DNA from: Stieleria mannarensis
GTDB lineage: Bacteria; Planctomycetota; Planctomycetia; Pirellulales; Pirellulaceae
Assembly (NCBI RefSeq): GCF_014154935.1
Contig: NZ_JACEHH010000024.1
Span: 1-64,000, forward strand
Direction of reading: 5' to 3'
Length of the DNA: 64,000 bases
Position numbers and translations under genes: made by a program. The notes below the pieces were generated by a model that made no database searches, was not told the origin of the DNA, and saw only the letters and a list, made by a program, of their open reading frames with translations. This document shows, one piece after another, positions 26,253-36,120 of this stretch (its first letter is position 1; each line of letters starts with the position of its first letter).

Positions 26253-27727
26253 CAGCCCGCTTCATCCTCCATCAGCCCGCCGCCACGCCCGGTGCCGCCG
26301 TGGGCGATCCGCTCGGACATTCTTGATGCGGCCCGGTCTCGTTTGCGTTTGGCTAGTTCGTCCATGGTTTCCGGGCCGTGTTGAATCTTGCCATTGAGGA
26401 CAAAGATCCAGACGGCGAATAACAGCGAGTAGATGACGGCGAACAAAACGATCGAGCTGAGCACCTGCTCGGCGGTGACCGATTCGCTGAGCCCGTCCTT
26501 GGTTCTCAGACCCATCATCTCCACGCCGTCTTGGACCGAGGGGTGAACGATCCAGGGTTGCCGTCCGACTTCGGCGGTGATCCAGCCGGCCTGGTTGGCC
26601 GTCATCGCCGCCAGCGGCATCAGCACGATCGCCCACATCAGCCAGCGATGGTTCTGGTAGGTTTTCCGGTACCACAACCAACATGCCAGACCCGCCGCAA
26701 CGATCATCATCGTGCCCAGGCCGACCATCAGGTGGAACATTTGAAACGGCAACCAAACCGGCGGGCGATCCGATTCGGGAATTTGATCCATCCCCGGAAC
26801 CGGTTTGCCGGGATCGTTGTAGACCATCAAGCTGAGCAGCCACGGGACACGGATGCCGAAATGCACCGTTTCGTTTTCGGCATCCGGCCATCCGAACAAA
26901 TACAATCCCGTCGGCTGGTCGGTGGTTTCAAAATGCGCCTCCATCGCCGCCAGCTTGGCCGGTTGGGTTTCGACCAATTTCTGCGCCGAGTCGTGTCCGG
27001 TCAGCGCGGCAAGCAACGTGAACACCAGCGCGCTGGGCAGGGCGATCGACAGACAACGCCGCGCGACGTCTTCATGCCGCTGTTTCAACAAATAGAACGA
27101 GCAAACCGACGCGACGAAGAAGGCGCCCAACACCAAGGCTCCGATCACCGTGTGCGTCAAGCGGTCCACCGACGACGGGTTAAAGACCATCGCCCAAAAA
27201 TCGGTGACTTCGGCTCTCGGGACGCTCTCCCCTTGGATCTCTTGCCACACGATGTGGTAGCCCGCCGGCGTCTGCTGCCAACTGTTGGCGATCACGATCC
27301 AGACGGCGCTGAATACCGACCCCAAAAACACCATCAACGTGCTGAATAGATGCATCTTGGGACCGACACGATCCCAGCCGAACACCAGGATGGCCAGGAA
27401 CCCACTTTCCAGAAAGAACGCAAAGATGCCTTCGGCGGCCAGCGCGGATCCGAAGACGTCGCCGACGAACCGTGAATAGGCCGCCCAATTCGTCCCGAAC
27501 TCGAACTCCATCACGATCCCGGTCGCGACGCCCATCGCAAAGTTCACGGCGAACACGCGAGTCCAGAACCGCGCCGCCGATTCCCACGCCGGGTGGCCGG
27601 TACGGACGTAGGCCAATTCACACAGAAACAGCTGCAGCCCCAGCCCGATCGAAAGCGGCGGGAACAGGTAGTGGAACATGATCGTTCCGGCAAACTGCAG
27701 CCGACTGAGTAGTTCGACGTCCATCAT
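26252..27727 (-). CDS. cydA: Cytochrome bd ubiquinol oxidase subunit I
   Basis: The 491-residue subunit I carries haems b558, b595 and d. Recognisable are the N-terminal haem-ligand histidine in [59 protein letters not shown] and the quinol-side GRQPW in [10 protein letters not shown]. About nine membrane segments are visible. Two adjacent ATGs begin the frame, and the second may be used. The gene precedes cydB in a two-gene operon. Its 347-bp upstream stretch contains a class A REP and other hairpins and must hold the promoter. Confidence 0.96.
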   Translation of the reverse strand: MMDVELLSRLQFAGTIMFHYLFPPLSIGLGLQLFLCELAYVRTGHPAWESAARFWTRVFAVNFAMGVATGIVMEFEFGTNWAAYSRFVGDVFGSALAAEGIFAFFLESGFLAILVFGWDRVGPKMHLFSTLMVFLGSVFSAVWIVIANSWQQTPAGYHIVWQEIQGESVPRAEVTDFWAMVFNPSSVDRLTHTVIGALVLGAFFVASVCSFYLLKQRHEDVARRCLSIALPSALVFTLLAALTGHDSAQKLVETQPAKLAAMEAHFETTDQPTGLYLFGWPDAENETVHFGIRVPWLLSLMVYNDPGKPVPGMDQIPESDRPPVWLPFQMFHLMVGLGTMMIVAAGLACWLWYRKTYQNHRWLMWAIVLMPLAAMTANQAGWITAEVGRQPWIVHPSVQDGVEMMGLRTKDGLSESVTAEQVLSSIVLFAVIYSLLFAVWIFVLNGKIQHGPETMDELAKRKRDRAASRMSERIAHGGTGRGGGLMEDEAG

Positions 27728-28074
27728 GGTGAAGACTGTGGCGCGTGAAGGATTACGACGCTTGAATGATAGACGTCTGCAACCCCCACGGGCAGCCGGT
27801 CAATTGTCGCACGTCCTCAGTCGCCGTCCTCTTGCGAGGTCGGTTGTCTAAGTGACGGTGTTGATCGTAGCGGAAGTCGCCAAGACTTTCGCAAGCCGTG
27901 AGCCCTCTCTGGCGTTTGCTTGCTGCGCAAACGTCGGCTCTCCCCGAGGGAGAGGATTTAGATGAGACGCAAAACTTGCAGGAATACAATTGACGTCCCC
28001 CGAGGTCGGCGCGGGGAAAAAGCTTCGCTTTTGGGGGCGCCGAGTTCGGAGAACACGGCGACATTCGACACCAA
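27728..28074. other. Leader region of cydAB, with hairpins
   Basis: There is no gene here. A class A REP-like element lies at 27867-27892 (GTAG orientation, AAGTC/GACTT). It is followed by CGTTTGC/GCAAACG with a 7-nt loop at about 27913-27933 and CTCTCCC/GGGAGAG with a 3-nt loop at about 27937-27953. The cydAB promoter is expected between these and 27727. I could not identify an FNR- or ArcA-like site. Confidence 0.55.
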
Positions 28075-29697
28075 TTACTTCAGCGAACGATAACGTTCGA
28101 TCAGCGTGTTGGTGCTGCTGTCGTGATCCAGCGGGGCGTCGGCGGACTCGAGTTCGGGGACGATCTTTTTGGCCAGCACTTTGCCCAGCTCGACGCCCCA
28201 TTGATCGAACGGGTTGACCTGCCAGATCACGCCTTGGGTGAACACGCTGTGTTCATACAGGGCGACCAGTTTGCCCAGCACAGTGGGCGTCAGTTTTTCG
28301 ATCAACAGCGTGTTGGATGGGCGATTGCCTTCGAACACTCGGTGCGGGGCAAGTTCCTCCGACGTGCCTTCGGCCAAAACCTCTTCCCGTGTCTTGCCCA
28401 TCGCCAACGCCTCGCCTTGGGCGAACACGTTCGCGGTCAATTTGTCGTGATGGTCGCCAAGCGGATTGAGCGACTTGGCAAAGGCGATGAAGTCACACGG
28501 GATCAAGTGTGTGCCTTGGTGGATCAACTGATAGAACGAGTGTTGGCCATTCGTCCCCGGTTCGCCCCAATAGATCGGGCTGGTGTCGTAATCGACTCGA
28601 TCGCCGGCAAGCGTGACCGACTTGCCGTTGCTTTCCATCGTCAGCTGTTGCAGGTATGCCGGGAAACGTTTCAGGTATTGATCGTAGGGCAGGACCGCGG
28701 TGGTTTGGGCACCGAAGAAATCGGTGTACCAGACGGTTAGCAAGCCCAGGATCACCGGCAGGTTTTCTTCCAGCGGCGCGGTGCGGTAGTGTTGGTCCAT
28801 CTCGTGAAAGCCCGCGAGCATCTCGCGGAATTGGTCCGGCCCGATCGCCAGCATCGTGGAAAGCCCGATCGCCGAGTCCATCGAGTATCGGCCGCCGACC
28901 CAGTCCCAAAACCCGAACATGTTGTCGGTGTCGATCCCAAAGGCGGCAACTTGTTCGGCGTTGGTCGAGAGCGCAACGAAGTGTTTGGCGACGGCCGATT
29001 CGTCGCCGCCGAGTTGTTCCAGCAACCAACCCCGCGCGGTGTGCGCGTTGGTCATCGTCTCTTGGGTGGTGAAGGTTTTCGATGCGATGATGAACAACGT
29101 TTCGGCGGCATCCAGGTCGCGCGTCGCTTCGGCAAAGTCGGTGCCGTCGACGTTGGAAACGAACCGCAGCGTCAGATCACGATTGGTGTAGTGGCGCAGC
29201 GCCTCGTAGGCCATCACCGGCCCGAGGTCCGACCCGCCGATCCCGATGTTGACGATGTTGCGGATCCGTTTGCCAGTGTGCCCGGTCCATTTGCCGCTGG
29301 TGACCGAATCGCAAAACGCGGCCATCTTGTCCAAGACCGCGTGGACGTCGGGGACCACGTTTTTTCCTTCAAACTCGATCGTCGCGTCGCGTGGCGCTCG
29401 CAGCGCGGTGTGCAACACCGCGCGGTCTTCGGTCACGTTGATCTTTTCACCTCTCATCATCGCTTCGATCCGCTCGCGCAAACCCGACGCCTTGGCGAGT
29501 TCGATCAACAGCGAAACGGTTTCACCGTCGATGCGATTCTTGGAATAATCCAAGTACAACCCGACCGCTTCGAGCGAAAAGGTTTTGCCCCGCTGCGGAT
29601 CGGCCGCAAACAGCTCCCGCAAATGCTTCGACTTGATCTGCTCGTAGTGGGCGTTCAAGTTTTTCCAAGCGGCCTGGTTGGTCAGACTATCAGTCAT
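28075..29697 (-). CDS. pgi: Glucose-6-phosphate isomerase
   Basis: The 540-residue cytosolic enzyme interconverts glucose 6-phosphate and fructose 6-phosphate in glycolysis and gluconeogenesis. Signatures seen are [21 protein letters not shown], the [13 protein letters not shown] phosphate-binding loop, [42 protein letters not shown] with the catalytic Glu/His region, and a C-terminal [12 protein letters not shown]. Length is normal for the bacterial/eukaryotic PGI family. It is divergent from the DUF1549/1553 gene across 193 bp, which must hold both promoters. Confidence 0.97.
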   Translation of the reverse strand: MTDSLTNQAAWKNLNAHYEQIKSKHLRELFAADPQRGKTFSLEAVGLYLDYSKNRIDGETVSLLIELAKASGLRERIEAMMRGEKINVTEDRAVLHTALRAPRDATIEFEGKNVVPDVHAVLDKMAAFCDSVTSGKWTGHTGKRIRNIVNIGIGGSDLGPVMAYEALRHYTNRDLTLRFVSNVDGTDFAEATRDLDAAETLFIIASKTFTTQETMTNAHTARGWLLEQLGGDESAVAKHFVALSTNAEQVAAFGIDTDNMFGFWDWVGGRYSMDSAIGLSTMLAIGPDQFREMLAGFHEMDQHYRTAPLEENLPVILGLLTVWYTDFFGAQTTAVLPYDQYLKRFPAYLQQLTMESNGKSVTLAGDRVDYDTSPIYWGEPGTNGQHSFYQLIHQGTHLIPCDFIAFAKSLNPLGDHHDKLTANVFAQGEALAMGKTREEVLAEGTSEELAPHRVFEGNRPSNTLLIEKLTPTVLGKLVALYEHSVFTQGVIWQVNPFDQWGVELGKVLAKKIVPELESADAPLDHDSSTNTLIERYRSLK

Positions 29698-29784
29698 GGT
29701 GATGGTGGATCGAATCGAGGGGTCGGGTGTGAAGACGCCGGAAGCGGCAGTTTAGCGGTTGGGGGGTAATGTTCCAGGTTGGTG

Positions 29785-29812
29785 GTTTTCAGTTTCAGGT
29801 TTCAGGTTTTCC
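29785..29812 (+). repeat. Tandem GTTTCAG words
   Basis: GTTTTCAGTTTCAGGTTTCAGG repeats a 7-base word in the pgi/DUF1549 divergent spacer. A related phrase occurs inverted near 13825. It looks like a dispersed simple repeat; no function is evident. Confidence 0.4.
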
Positions 29813-29890
29813 GCAAATTTGTGTTGTCGGATGCATTGCGGGTAAAATGGCAATCTCCCCACCTTTCCTCTGCCCCCGCAAGATTGCATT

Positions 29891-32320
29891 GTGATTGCGA
29901 CCCCTTTTCCCGTTCAGATCCTTGCGCTGGCCGCGACGGTTGTTTGGATGCCCTTGGGTGTGACCGTGGCGGGCGAGCGACCGTTGTCGTTCAACCGCGA
30001 TGTGCGACCGATCTTGAGCGACAAGTGTTTTTTCTGTCACGGCCCCGACGACACGCATCGGGCGGCCGATCTGCGCCTGGACCGATCCGAGGCGGCATAT
30101 GAAGTCGCCATCGAGCCGGGCGACGCCGACGAGAGTGAATTGATCGCCCGGATTTTGGATCCCGATCCCGATGTCCAAATGCCTCCCCCGGATACCGGTA
30201 AACGCGTCACCGAAGCCGAACTGGCGGTTTTGCGACGCTGGATCGACGCGGGGGCTCCCTACGAAGCCTATTGGGCGTATGTCAAACCGGATCGGGTCGC
30301 GGTGCCGGAGGCCGCGTTTAATGACCCACGCAGTCGGCCGGACGCAGTGGATGCGGACGCCGGGGTGATCGATCGGCTGGTGCGAGCCGAATTGTCACGC
30401 AGCCCGCTACCGCCGGCACCGCGTGCCTCGCGGAGAGATCAGCTGCGTCGACTCCACTATGACTTGACCGGGCTTCCGCCCAGCTACGATCAGATCGCGG
30501 ACTTCATCGCCGACCAACGGCCCGACGCTTACGGGCGCCGCGTCGATGCGTTGCTCGCGTCACCACAATTCGGCGAACGCTTTGCCCAGTATTGGTTGGA
30601 CCTGGTCCGCTTTGCCGACACGGTCGGCTATCACGGCGACCAGGTTCACAACATCGCACCGTACCGCGACTACGTGATCGATGCGATCAACGACAACATG
30701 CCACTGGATCGATTCAGCCGCGAACAGCTGGCCGGGGACTTGCTGCAGAATCCAACGATCGAACAACAGATCGCCAGCGGATACAACCGACTGTTGCAAA
30801 CGACGCACGAGGGCGGGCTGCAACCGAAAGAGTATTTGGCGATCTACGCGGCCGATCGCGTGCGAAACGTTTCCGCGGTCTGGATGGCCGCGACGATGGG
30901 ATGCGCGCAGTGCCATGACCACAAGTACGACCCCTACACGGCCAAGGACTTTTATTCGCTGGCCGCTTTCTTTGCCGATGTGGATGAAGAAAAACACTTC
31001 ACCAACGGCACCAACGCGCTGCCGACGCGACGGGAACCGGAGATCGATGTGCTGGGGCGAACCGATCGCTTGCGGTTGGCCGATTTGGACGCCGAAATCC
31101 GAGCCGTCCGGTCGGCCCCGGATTCCGATCCCGAGCGGTTGAAGTCGTTGGAAAAGGAACGCGATGCAATTTTGGCTCGCAAGCAGCGGACGATGATCAC
31201 CAAAGCGGTTGAGCCGCGGATCGTGCGTTTTTTGCCGCGGGGAAATTGGCTGGACGATAGCGGCGATGTGATGCAACCGGCCGTTCCGGAGTTCCTGGGC
31301 GATATCGCTGCGTTTGCCGGTTTGCCCGAAGGCCAGCGGGCGACGCGGTTGGACTTGGCGAATTGGTTGTTCGATGTCGACCGCGGCATCGGCGGGCTGA
31401 CCGCACGGGTGTTTGCCAATCGATTGTGGTACCTGTACAGCGGCCGCGGGATCAGTCCCACGTTGGGCGATTTCGGCGGCCAGGGCCGACCGCCGACGAA
31501 TCCGGATCTGCTGGATCATCTGGCCGGTGTGCTGATCCAAACCGGCTGGGACCTGAAGGCCACCGTGCGGCAGATCGTGACCAGCGAAACGTATCGCCAG
31601 AGGGTCGTGATGAACGACGCCCGGCGGACGCAGGATCCCTACAACGACCTGGCGGCTTCCCAGTCCGGGCATCGGCTGCCGGCAGAAACGGTGCGTGATG
31701 CCGTGCTGGAGATGTCCGGGCTGTTGGACCATCAGGTCGGCGGGCGAAGCGTTCGGCCCTACCAACCCGAAGGCTACTATCGGCACTTGAATTTCCCCCG
31801 ACGAATCTACTCCCACGACCGCGGGCGAATGCTTTGGCGACGCGGCGTGTACACCCATTGGCAGCGTCAATTCCTACACCCGACGCTGAAGGCACTCGAT
31901 GCACCGAGCCGCGAGGAATGCACCGCCGTACGGCCACGCAGCAACACGCCGCTGGAGGCGCTCGCGCTGTTGAACGATCCGACCTTTGTGATTGCCGCGA
32001 AAGCCTTTGCCGCACGGGTGCTGCGCGAGAGCAAGACGGAGGAGTCGTCGTCCGCAGCGATCGAAACCAGAATCGACACGGCGATGCGACTCGCGATCGG
32101 CCGCGATGCCAGTGACCTGGAACGTGAAACGCTGGCGCGTTTGCTGGAGAGTGAAATCGGACGTTTCGAAAACGATCCCGCGGCGCGCGAGGCGTTCCTG
32201 GCAACACCGAACGACGTTGCAATTGCGTGGCCAGCCGAAGCGTCCGATGCCGAACGTGCAGCCTGGTCCAGCGTCGCGCGAGCCGTCCTGAATTTGCATG
32301 AAACCCTGTACCGGCCGTGA
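29891..32320 (+). CDS. Planctomycete cytochrome c / DUF1549 / DUF1553 protein
   Basis: The 809-residue exported protein starts at a GTG and has a signal peptide at about 1-27. A PSCyt1 haem-binding domain (KCFFCHGPDD, about 48-57) follows, then DUF1549 (about 160-370) and DUF1553 (about 480-770). A second CxxCH, in GCAQCHDHKYDP, lies at about residue 338 inside DUF1549. These proteins are near-exclusive to planctomycetes and relatives and nearly always precede a DUF1501 gene, as here. They are suspected to take part in periplasmic redox or polysaccharide processing, but no reaction is established. The gap to the DUF1501 gene is 158 bp and contains three REP hairpins. Confidence 0.92.
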   Translation: MIATPFPVQILALAATVVWMPLGVTVAGERPLSFNRDVRPILSDKCFFCHGPDDTHRAADLRLDRSEAAYEVAIEPGDADESELIARILDPDPDVQMPPPDTGKRVTEAELAVLRRWIDAGAPYEAYWAYVKPDRVAVPEAAFNDPRSRPDAVDADAGVIDRLVRAELSRSPLPPAPRASRRDQLRRLHYDLTGLPPSYDQIADFIADQRPDAYGRRVDALLASPQFGERFAQYWLDLVRFADTVGYHGDQVHNIAPYRDYVIDAINDNMPLDRFSREQLAGDLLQNPTIEQQIASGYNRLLQTTHEGGLQPKEYLAIYAADRVRNVSAVWMAATMGCAQCHDHKYDPYTAKDFYSLAAFFADVDEEKHFTNGTNALPTRREPEIDVLGRTDRLRLADLDAEIRAVRSAPDSDPERLKSLEKERDAILARKQRTMITKAVEPRIVRFLPRGNWLDDSGDVMQPAVPEFLGDIAAFAGLPEGQRATRLDLANWLFDVDRGIGGLTARVFANRLWYLYSGRGISPTLGDFGGQGRPPTNPDLLDHLAGVLIQTGWDLKATVRQIVTSETYRQRVVMNDARRTQDPYNDLAASQSGHRLPAETVRDAVLEMSGLLDHQVGGRSVRPYQPEGYYRHLNFPRRIYSHDRGRMLWRRGVYTHWQRQFLHPTLKALDAPSREECTAVRPRSNTPLEALALLNDPTFVIAAKAFAARVLRESKTEESSSAAIETRIDTAMRLAIGRDASDLERETLARLLESEIGRFENDPAAREAFLATPNDVAIAWPAEASDAERAAWSSVARAVLNLHETLYRP

Positions 32321-32345
32321 CGCTTTTTCCCAATTCGATTCTGGG

Positions 32346-32450
32346 GTAGCGGAACTCGCCAAGAGTTTCGCACGCGTCCAGCGAATCGCTCGCCAAGAGT
32401 TTCGCACGCGTCGTGCGAATCGCCGAAAGTCTTGGCGACTTCCGCTACGG
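32346..32450. repeat. Cluster of three class A REP-like hairpins inside a gene pair
   Basis: Copies lie at 32346-32371 (GTAG orientation, AACTC/GAGTT), about 32390-32412 (partial, CTC/GAG) and 32422-32450 (opposite orientation, AAGTC/GACTT). The first and last form an outer inverted pair. They fill most of the spacer between the DUF1549/1553 and DUF1501 genes. Confidence 0.8.
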
Positions 32451-32478
32451 CACATCCCCACCCCACTGGCCCTCTCCG

Positions 32479-33897
32479 ATGACAAACGAACTGAAACGAA
32501 GAACGTTCCTGGCCAAAAGTGGCCTGTCCCTGGGCGCGGCGTCCTTTGCGAACTTGCTGGCGCGTGAGTCGGCGGCCAAAACGTCGCCGGGTTTGCCGCC
32601 GGGTGTGGGCGGGTTGCCGCACTTCCCGCCGCGGATCAAACGCGTGATCTTCTTGTGCATGGCCGGCGGCCCGTCGCATCTGGAGACGTTCGACGAAAAA
32701 CCGGAACTGGCGCGGCTGCACGATTCCCCGATGCCCGCTTCGTTCACCGACGGACAACCGATCGCGCAGTTGGCCGGAAAGCAATTGAAGGTCCAGGGGC
32801 CGATGACCACGTTTCGGCGCTGTGGCGATAGCGGGCAAACGATCAGCGACTTTTTGCCCTACCATCAACAGATGGCCGACGATCTGTGCATCGTGAAATC
32901 GATGGTCACCGAGCAGATCAACCACGACCCCGCGCACACGTTCATGAACACCGGTACGGCGATCAGCGGGCGGCCGTCGATGGGATCCTGGGTCACCTAT
33001 GGGCTGGGCAGCGAGTGCGACGACTTGCCGGGGTTCGTCGTCATGACCAGCATCGGCGGTCGCAACCCGCAACCGATCGCATCGCGGCAATGGGCATCGG
33101 GTTTTCTGCCCAGCCGGTACCAGGGCGTGGAATTCAACAGCACCGGAGTTCCCGTTCACTACGTCGATCCACCGCCGGGAGTCGGCCGGGTTGGCCAGCG
33201 ATCGGTCGTCGATGCGATCGCCGCGATCAACCAAAACCGATTTGCCGGCCACCCGGACCCGGAGATCCAAACACGACTTTCGACCTACGAGATCGCTTTC
33301 CAGATGCAATCCTCGGTGCCGGATTTGGTCGACATGTCTGACGAGCCGCAGCACATTCTGGACATGTACGGCGCCAAACCGGGAGACGGATCCTTCGCCA
33401 GCAACTGTCTGCTGGCGCGGCGGCTGGCCGAACGCGGCGTGCGGTTCATCCAGCTGTACCACCGCGGCTGGGATCACCACGGCGATCTGGAGCGTTACAT
33501 GAACATCTGCTGCAAATTGACCGATCAGCCGACCTGGGCGTTGATCCAGGATTTGAAGCAGCGGGGGATGCTGGACGAAACGCTGGTGATCTGGGGCGGG
33601 GAGTTTGGTCGAACACCGATGTACCAGGGCAAGGGAGGGCCTGGACGGGACCACCATATCAAGGGGTTTTCGATGTGGATGGCTGGCGGGGGTGTCAAAC
33701 CGGGGGTCAGCTACGGGGCGACCGACGAACTGGGCTACCACGCGACCGAAAATGTTGTCCACGTGCGAGACCTGCACGCGACGATGCTACATTTACTGGG
33801 GATCCACCATGCCCGGTTCAGTTTTCCCTTTCAGGGTTTGGACATGAAGCTAACGGGGGTGGAAAAGGCGCGGGTGGTGAAGGAGGTGCTGGCCTGA
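32479..33897 (+). CDS. DUF1501 protein with Tat-type signal (sulfatase-like fold)
   Basis: The 472-residue protein starts at the ATG at 32479 (MTNELKRRTFLAKSG). The in-frame extension to 32413 reads through a REP element and is rejected. KRRTFL followed by a hydrophobic stretch is a twin-arginine signal, which implies folded export. DUF1501 belongs to the alkaline-phosphatase/sulfatase-like superfamily. Seen here are KRVIFLCMAGGPSHLETFDEKPEL, VTEQINHDPAHTFMNTGT, YHRGWDHHGD, VIWGGEFGRTPM and GRDHHIKGFSMWMAGGG. These carry metal-ligand His/Asp residues, but there is no CxPxR sulfatase motif. It pairs with the preceding cytochrome/DUF1553 gene. The substrate is unknown. Confidence 0.92.
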   Translation: MTNELKRRTFLAKSGLSLGAASFANLLARESAAKTSPGLPPGVGGLPHFPPRIKRVIFLCMAGGPSHLETFDEKPELARLHDSPMPASFTDGQPIAQLAGKQLKVQGPMTTFRRCGDSGQTISDFLPYHQQMADDLCIVKSMVTEQINHDPAHTFMNTGTAISGRPSMGSWVTYGLGSECDDLPGFVVMTSIGGRNPQPIASRQWASGFLPSRYQGVEFNSTGVPVHYVDPPPGVGRVGQRSVVDAIAAINQNRFAGHPDPEIQTRLSTYEIAFQMQSSVPDLVDMSDEPQHILDMYGAKPGDGSFASNCLLARRLAERGVRFIQLYHRGWDHHGDLERYMNICCKLTDQPTWALIQDLKQRGMLDETLVIWGGEFGRTPMYQGKGGPGRDHHIKGFSMWMAGGGVKPGVSYGATDELGYHATENVVHVRDLHATMLHLLGIHHARFSFPFQGLDMKLTGVEKARVVKEVLA

Positions 33898-33991
33898 TTT
33901 TTTTAGCCCTATACGCCTCCGATTCCGGTCGATACACTCTGGGGCCCGAATTCGCATAACCCCTTGAATTTTGACGAAGTTAGACCAAGAC

Positions 33992-34306
33992 ATGTACGCC
34001 ATTATTGTTGACGGTGGACGTCAGTACAAAGTTGAGCCCGGAATGGAAGTCGACCTGGACTACCGGGAAACGCCCGCTGGTGAGAGTTTGACGTTTGAAA
34101 AAGTGCTTGCGGTTCAAGGCGAATCGGGATTGAAGCTCGGCTCCCCGACCGTCGACGGCGCGAGCGTGACCGCGTCGGTGATGGGCCCCAAGCAAGGCAA
34201 GAAGATTTACGTCCAAAAATTCCGTCGGCGCAAGCACAGCAAGAGCCGCATCGGGCACCGCCAGCTGTTCACGCGGGTCAAGATCACGGACATCGCGGGC
34301 GTCTGA
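33992..34306 (+). CDS. rplU: 50S ribosomal protein L21
   Basis: The 104-residue ribosomal protein starts at MYAIIVDGGRQYKV (ATG at 33992). The C-terminal family signature appears as KFRRRKHSKSRIGHRQLFT. L21 binds 23S rRNA in the large subunit. In most bacteria rpmA (L27) follows directly. Here no rpmA is seen, and the stop codon overlaps the start of a Ser/Thr kinase gene (TGATG), so the two are translationally coupled. Confidence 0.97.
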   Translation: MYAIIVDGGRQYKVEPGMEVDLDYRETPAGESLTFEKVLAVQGESGLKLGSPTVDGASVTASVMGPKQGKKIYVQKFRRRKHSKSRIGHRQLFTRVKITDIAGV

Positions 34307-35319
34307 TGCCTTTCAACCGGCTCTCCGATTACGAGCTGGGGGACATTCTGGGCGTGGGAACCGTCGGCACGATCTACCGTGCGACGGAAAAGGAGACTGG
34401 GCAAAGCGTTGCGCTGAAAAAGCTGCACCCCAAAGTCAGCCAGAACACCCTGATCCGGGCGCGCTTCAAACGCGAGATGATGATTCTCGAGAAGCTGCGG
34501 CACCCCAGCATCGTCCAATATTTTGGCGGAGGCCGTGTCGACGAGGACCAAGGCCTGTTCTATGCCATGGAAGTGGTCTCTGGCGGTACGGTCGCCGACC
34601 TGCTCGAGTTTGGCGGCCCGCTGCCGTGGACGGTGGTGGTTGAGATCACCCGCCAGATCTGCAGTGCATTGCAGTGCGCCCACAACATTGGAATCGTCCA
34701 TCGCGATCTGAAGCCCAGCAATCTGTTCCTGACCCCCGAAGGAGAGGTCAAGCTGGGGGATTTCGGGATCGCGCGTGATCTGACCGCCGGCGATCTGACT
34801 TCGGCCGGCATCACCGTCGGGACCCACGCCTACATGGCGCCCGAGCAGATCCGGGGTGAGCAGTCCGTTTCGGGGAAAGCCGACCTGTACGCGCTCGGTT
34901 GCTGCATGTTCGAGATGCTGACCGGACGCAAGGTCTTTTTGAGCGACGATTACGCCAAGCTGTTTGACCAGCATCTCAAAAGCAAACCGCCCTCGGTGCG
35001 TGACTTTGTCGATTGTCCCGAAGCGATCGACAAGGTGATTGAGCAATTGCTGGCCAAGTCGCCCGATGACCGGCCTTTCAACGCCCGTCGCGTTCAGGCG
35101 ATGATGATGGAGGCGGCCCGGAGCTACAATTCGGGGGAAAAAGCAGGCGATCCCGACAACCCCGTCTTTGAAGCCGGCCGAAACGAACTTGTCCGCCGAA
35201 TTCGAGCGCGGCTCGACCCGATGGAAAACACGGTCAGCGGGCCACGATTGGCCATTGCCGTTGCCGTCCTGGCGGCCATCATCATCGGGCTGATCGTCGT
35301 TTCGATGCAATCGGGTTAG
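34306..35319 (+). CDS. Membrane-anchored Ser/Thr protein kinase coupled to rplU
   Basis: The 337-residue Hanks-type kinase has a catalytic domain at about 9-265. The Gly loop is GVGTVG (16-21), Lys38 lies in VALKKL, the catalytic loop is HRDLKPSN (132-139), DFG is at 152-154 and APE at 178-180, all intact. A single membrane segment at 313-333 is followed by only four residues, so it is tail-anchored with no outside sensor. The ATG shares a base with the rplU stop. It could phosphorylate ribosomal or translation proteins, but that is inferred only from coupling. It may also simply use the rplU promoter. Confidence 0.92.
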   Translation: MPFNRLSDYELGDILGVGTVGTIYRATEKETGQSVALKKLHPKVSQNTLIRARFKREMMILEKLRHPSIVQYFGGGRVDEDQGLFYAMEVVSGGTVADLLEFGGPLPWTVVVEITRQICSALQCAHNIGIVHRDLKPSNLFLTPEGEVKLGDFGIARDLTAGDLTSAGITVGTHAYMAPEQIRGEQSVSGKADLYALGCCMFEMLTGRKVFLSDDYAKLFDQHLKSKPPSVRDFVDCPEAIDKVIEQLLAKSPDDRPFNARRVQAMMMEAARSYNSGEKAGDPDNPVFEAGRNELVRRIRARLDPMENTVSGPRLAIAVAVLAAIIIGLIVVSMQSG

Positions 35320-35419
35320 CGAGGGGAGGTCGAACGGTGAATCGTCGGACAAACTTTCGTTCTCTGGTCACACCGAATCGCGGCTCAACCCTCCCCGCGT
35401 CGTCGCGCACTCCTCCGTG

Positions 35420-35438
35420 ACCCTCCCAGAGGGAGGGT
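35420..35438. terminator. Hairpin between convergent genes (ACCCTCCC/GGGAGGGT)
   Basis: An 8-bp perfect stem with loop AGA lies between the convergent kinase and QueD-like genes. There is no U tract. Its CCCTCCC/GGGAGGG words also occur at about 4692-4712, 4929-4950, 48301-48320 and 48362-48380, so it may be a dispersed palindrome used as a bidirectional terminator. Confidence 0.5.
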
Positions 35439-35542
35439 GGCTTCAGTCGCTCGACAGCTTCGTGGCTAGGCTTGGTGCAAATGGGGTGGGGCGCAGCGAG
35501 GGATGTCGGGTTGGCATCAACGGGCCGTGAGCGAGTATCCGC

Positions 35543-36028
35543 CTACCCCACGTCGTCACCGACGGCCATGGCCGCATACGTCGTCGACTCCCCGCCGGCG
35601 GGGTCCAGCGCCGCTTCGGCATACGATTCGTCGGTTTCCCAGATCCTGACTTGGCAGGCATGGGCCCCGGTCCCTTCCAAGACCTTCGGGCACATTTCCT
35701 CCAGCAAGTACTTGGCCATGTTCTCTGCCGTCGGGTTGTACGGCATCACAAAGAACCGACAGGGCTTGACCAGTTCGAGGGCCTGAAGAGCGTTGGCGTC
35801 GTCTTGATGGATCAAGAAGCTGTGGTCCCAATGCTCGTCAATCCAGCCTTTGACGCGCTTTTTCAGCACGGAAAAGTCCAGGATGCGGCCGACGTCGTCT
35901 TGGGTGTCACCCTGGACGAAGAAGTCGGCGACGTAGTTGTGGCCGTGAAAGTGCTCGCATTTCCCGCCATGGCCGAACAACCGGTGTCCGGCGCAAAACT
36001 TGATGCGGCGCATGATGGTCAAAGCCAT
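35543..36028 (-). CDS. queD: 6-pyruvoyl-tetrahydropterin synthase / QueD-like protein
   Basis: The 161-residue enzyme is of the PTPS/6-carboxytetrahydropterin synthase family. Zinc ligands are His15 (in CAGHRL), His28 and His30 in KCEHFHGHNY, with catalytic Cys24. In the bacterial queuosine pathway QueD makes 6-carboxytetrahydropterin from dihydroneopterin triphosphate. Other queuosine genes are not in the window, so a pterin-synthase role cannot be excluded. Length and the C-terminal ETDESYAEAA block fit QueD. It is probably monocistronic, ending convergently with the kinase gene. Confidence 0.85.
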   Translation of the reverse strand: MALTIMRRIKFCAGHRLFGHGGKCEHFHGHNYVADFFVQGDTQDDVGRILDFSVLKKRVKGWIDEHWDHSFLIHQDDANALQALELVKPCRFFVMPYNPTAENMAKYLLEEMCPKVLEGTGAHACQVRIWETDESYAEAALDPAGGESTTYAAMAVGDDVG

Positions 36029-36120
36029 GGGGATCTCGCGAAGGGAAAACTTGGGGGGGCACGCGGTCAGAATCGTTAGAAACTAACGCAACAGGGGAGT
36101 CTTACAAGGCGTCAACCATT

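Noticed and set aside
30560-31870. 436-residue open frame antisense to the DUF1549/1553 gene
   Set aside because: It is the shadow of a clearly conserved gene on the plus strand.
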